This document shows, piece by piece, positions 61,310 through 64,000 of a stretch of 64,000 nt of DNA. How positions within the stretch are numbered: the first letter of the stretch is position 1; each line of letters begins with the position of its first letter. The stretch is taken from assembly GCA_963789495.1 (NCBI GenBank), contig CAWBLP010000010.1, positions 496,001 through 560,000 of the forward strand. The letters are read 5' to 3'. The notes under the pieces were generated by a model that saw only the letters and a list, made by a program, of their open reading frames with translations, made no database searches and was not told the origin of the DNA. Source of the stretch: CAWBLP01 sp963789495. GTDB lineage: Bacteria > Pseudomonadota > Alphaproteobacteria > Acetobacterales > Acetobacteraceae. A program made the position numbers and the translations under genes.

Positions 61310-62660
61310 GTGACTTTTTCTACATCGAACCGAATGACGCGTCGCAGGGCGATCAAGATCGTCGCGACGGCTGCAGCACTGCCATTGGTTCATATCCGCT
61401 CGGGCCGAGCGGCCGGCAAGGTTTCTATCGCCTTCTGGGATCACTGGGTACCCAGCGGCAACGACGTGATGAAGAAGCAGGTGGATGCCTGGGCGCAGAA
61501 GAATCAGGTGGAGGTGCAGGCGGACTTCATTACCGCTGTTGGACAGAAGAACCTGTTGACCATTGCCGCCGAGGCGCAGGCCAGGACCGGGCACGACGTG
61601 CAGCAGTTCCCGACCTGGGAGGTGCAGAACAAGTCGGAGCAGCTCGAGCCGGTCGACGACGTGATGCAGCGGCTGACCGGGCAGTATGGCAAGGTCAACC
61701 AAGTCTGCGAGTATCTCGGCAAGATCAGGGGACATTGGCTGGCGGTGCCGACCAGCACCGGGAACTCAGTACAAGGGTCCCTGTGGCCGCATCAGCATTC
61801 TGAAGGAGCATGCCGGCCTGGACGTGCTGGCGATGTATCCCGCCAAGCCCGGGCACACGGCGGAATCCGACAACTGGACCTGGGACGCGCTGCTGAAGGC
61901 GGCCGAGGCCTGTGCCAAGGTAGAGAAGCCGTTCGGCATCGGCCTGGGCACGACGTCGGATTCAGTGGATACCGCGGGGTCGCTGTTCGCGGCGTTCGGG
62001 GCCGAACTGGTGGACCAGGACGGCAACATCACGGTGAAGTCGGACAAGGTTCGCCAGATACTGGAGTACGGCCAGAAGCTGGTGAAGTTCCTGCCGAAGG
62101 ATGCCGTCAGCTTCGACGACGCGTCCAACAACCGGGCGCTGATCTCAAATCAGAGTGCGTTGATCTGGAACCCGCCTTCGGCCTGGGCGGTGGCCAAGCG
62201 CGACGCACCGCAGATCGCGGTCGATTGCTGGAGCTTTCCCGGCTGTGCCGGTCCGGCCGGCCGGTTCACGCCGTACCTTCCGTATTTCTGGGGCATCTGG
62301 TCGTTCAGCAAGGCAAAGCCGGCGGCAAAGGAACTGATCGCGTTCCTGATGCAGCGGGACAATGTCGAGGCACGGTGCGACGCGGTATCCGGCTACGACG
62401 TGCCGCCGTTCGATGCCATGCTGGACTTCAAGGTGTGGGAACAGGTGGAGCCGCCGAAAGGGACCGTCTACAACTACCCGATCCGGCCGTTCCACAATGC
62501 CAAGCCACATATCGCGGCCTCGCCGGCACCGCCGGATATCGCCGTGCAGATCTACAATCGCGGCACGATGCCGACCATGCTGGCGAAGCTGCAGAGCGGA
62601 CAATCCGTGGATCAGGTGATTTCCTGGGCCTCGGACGAGTTGGAAGGATTCACCCGTTGA
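61310..62660 (+). pseudogene. Tat-exported ABC sugar-type binding protein, paralogue 4, frameshifted
   Basis: The gene starts at GTG 61310 (AAAGGA 7 bases before). The twin-arginine signal is MTRRRAIKIVATAAALPLVH, then VSIAFWDHWVPSGNDVMKKQ and PVDDVMQRLTGQYGKVNQVC. Near 61761-61764 (in CCGGGAACTC) one extra base shifts the frame; TQYKGPCGRISILKEHAGLD continues in the next register to the stop at 62660. The second part has FDDASNNRALISNQSALIWN and PPSAWAVAKRDAP. Loss of one A or G would make it intact. It directly precedes the permease genes, which makes it the most likely cognate binding protein of the importer if the frameshift is an error. Confidence 0.85.
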
Positions 62661-62725
62661 CCTGAATGGTGTGGGACGGGCACAAGCCCGTTCCACGCTC
62701 CGAAGGGACGGAAGGGAGGACAACA

Positions 62726-63676
62726 ATGGCTGATGGTACAAGCGTTCCGGTTGGCGTGATATCCTCCGCCAACGCGCCTGCGCGACGAGCCGGCAGTATG
62801 AAGCGGTTCACGCAGCGGCGGTCGACCACCGCCTTCCTGCTGTGCCTGCCGTTGATCGTGCTGGTGGCCGGTTTCGTGATCTATCCGGCTCTCTACGCCA
62901 TCTACCTCAGCATGCTGAACAAGAAGATGACCCATTTCGTGGGTCTGGGTAACTTCGCGTTCCTGCTGAAGCGGCACACGTTCCAGCTGGTGATTTTCCA
63001 AAGCTGTCTGTTCGCGGTCACCGCCGTGGTGTTCAAGGCGCTGCTGGGCTTCATCATCGCCCATCTGATGCACAACATCCCCGGTAAGAACCAGCGCATC
63101 TGGCGCGGTCTGCTGCTGGTGCCATGGGTGATCCCGCTGGCGCTGTCCACCCTGACCTGGTGGTGGATGTTCGACCCCTCCTATTCTGCCTTCAACTGGA
63201 TCTTGAACCAGTTCGGCTTCGCCTCCGTCCCCTGGCTTGGCGTCGGCTGGATCGCCCGGTTCTGCACCATCACAGTGAATGTCTGGTTCGGCACGCCGTT
63301 CTTCATGATCATGTATCTGGCAGCGCTGAAGTCGGTGCCCGAGCAGTTGTATGAGGCGGCGGCGATCGACGGTGCCAACACGGTGCAGAAGCTGTTCTTT
63401 GTCACCCTGCCGATGATGCGCAACATCATCGCGATCACGGTGCTGTTCAGCCTGATCGTCACCTTCGCCGACTTCGACATCGTCCGCATCCTGACCTCCG
63501 GCGGGCCGCAGGACATGACGCATGTGTTCGCCACCTACGCGTTCCAGGTCGGCATCCAGTCCGGCGACATTCCGCTGGGCGCCGCGGACAGCCTGTTCAT
63601 GTTCCCGATCCTGGCTTTCGCCGCCTTCTTCGTTCTGCGTGGCGTGACCCGCCGCACCAAGGATATCGCAGCATGA
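62726..63676 (+). CDS. ABC sugar-type transporter permease (MalF/UgpA-like)
   Basis: This 316-residue inner-membrane protein has six or so helices: FLLCLPLIVLVAGFVIYPAL first, then LFAVTAVVFKALLGFIIAHL and LLVPWVIPLALSTLTWWWMF. The EAA loop that contacts the ATPase is EQLYEAAAIDGANTVQKLFF. GGGAGG lies before ATG 62726. It follows paralogue 4 after 65 bp and overlaps the next permease by 4 bases. The pair forms the channel of a carbohydrate-type importer. Confidence 0.94.
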   Translation: MADGTSVPVGVISSANAPARRAGSMKRFTQRRSTTAFLLCLPLIVLVAGFVIYPALYAIYLSMLNKKMTHFVGLGNFAFLLKRHTFQLVIFQSCLFAVTAVVFKALLGFIIAHLMHNIPGKNQRIWRGLLLVPWVIPLALSTLTWWWMFDPSYSAFNWILNQFGFASVPWLGVGWIARFCTITVNVWFGTPFFMIMYLAALKSVPEQLYEAAAIDGANTVQKLFFVTLPMMRNIIAITVLFSLIVTFADFDIVRILTSGGPQDMTHVFATYAFQVGIQSGDIPLGAADSLFMFPILAFAAFFVLRGVTRRTKDIAA

Positions 63677-64000
63677 GCAGCACCACGATGGAGGAGGCGC
63701 GCGCCGCTGCGCACGCCCACAAGCACTCCCTGCACCGCCAGCGCCTCTGGGCACTCTGGGGCAGCTATCTCGCCCTCAGCGTGTTCGTGATCATGTTCCT
63801 CGTGCCGCCGTTCTACACACTGATGACCAGCCTGAAGTCCTCGCGGGAAATCTCCGCGCAGGTCGGCAGCCCCTGGCTGGTGCAGCATCCGACGCTGGAG
63901 AATTTCTGGTACCTGATCACCTATCCGAACTTCCAGACCTACTATCTGAACTCGGTGATCGTGACGGTATTGACTGTGGTGGTCAGCATGACGATCGCGG
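63673..64000 (+). CDS. ABC sugar-type transporter permease (MalG/UgpE-like), cut by window end
   Basis: The first 109 codons are present. After a polar start (MSSTTMEEARAAAHAHKHSL) comes helix 1 (LWGSYLALSVFVIMFLVPPF), then YTLMTSLKSSREI and the block NFWYLITYPNFQTYYLNS followed by the start of helix 2. This matches the second permease of CUT1-type importers. ATG 63673 overlaps the stop of the first permease (ATGA). The EAA loop and the ATPase gene should lie beyond the window. Confidence 0.9.
   Translation, partial: MSSTTMEEARAAAHAHKHSLHRQRLWALWGSYLALSVFVIMFLVPPFYTLMTSLKSSREISAQVGSPWLVQHPTLENFWYLITYPNFQTYYLNSVIVTVLTVVVSMTIA

Noticed and set aside
1..64000. tRNA, rRNA, prophage, integrase or transposase genes
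   Set aside because: A read-through for T-loop signatures, rRNA motifs and DDE or tyrosine recombinase motifs gave nothing credible.

Overview
The window reads as a high-GC chromosomal segment of an alphaproteobacterium, most likely a member of the Acetobacteraceae. This placement is inferred from three things: the tandem order aroE-coaE-dnaQ, a DUF1150 gene directly after an hsp20 gene, and a family of hairpin-rich intergenic repeats together with an HGG-STG protein of a kind common in that family. Codon use is uniform. No rRNA, tRNA, CRISPR array, integrase or transposase was seen.

Layout. 1-5.6 kb: a LysR-type fragment, a frameshifted flavin monooxygenase, a permuted-looking CaiB/BaiF CoA-transferase divergent from an HTH-citrate synthase, and a ybjQ/membrane-protein pair that converges on the citrate synthase gene and shares a 24-bp tandem repeat with it. 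5.9-11.3 kb: serB, mntR/mntH with a recognisable MntR box between them, a class II aldolase, a peroxiredoxin and algH. 11.4-14.3 kb: an acyl carrier protein-MBOAT-SGNH cassette that probably transfers acyl groups to an envelope glycan. 14.3-17.9 kb: an orphan DNA methyltransferase, an XRE-cupin regulator with an 18-bp perfect palindrome upstream and a coupled GNAT enzyme, and an alpha/beta hydrolase. 18-22.2 kb: three overlapping TPR-glycosyltransferase paralogues. 22.2-26.3 kb: an MBL-fold exonuclease, a cupin, a polysaccharide deacetylase and two poorly known genes lying between dispersed repeats.

26.8-33.5 kb: a TPR lipoprotein, an orphan NMT1-type binding protein, a membrane J-domain protein, a frameshifted drug exporter, hsp20-DUF1150 and an unusual 0.8-kb repeat field. 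33.6-45.4 kb: parE (frameshifted), a sugar MFS transporter (frameshifted), a sulfurtransferase/epimerase-like/SDR operon, a peptide-type binding protein, aroE-coaE-dnaQ, asd and a second class II aldolase. 45.6-55.1 kb: a receiver-only regulator, an FHA protein, a VOC protein, a glutamine amidotransferase-type hydrolase, lolA, an MFS/AraC divergent pair and a GT2-GT39 glycosylation pair. 55.6-64 kb: four tandem paralogous Tat-exported sugar-type binding proteins followed by two ABC permeases, the second cut by the window end.

Five genes, including the normally essential parE, are each split by one small indel while both halves remain well conserved. Sequencing or assembly error therefore has to be considered before any of them is called a pseudogene. 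Three dispersed repeat families (A, B and C) and several local tandem repeats account for most of the longer non-coding stretches.
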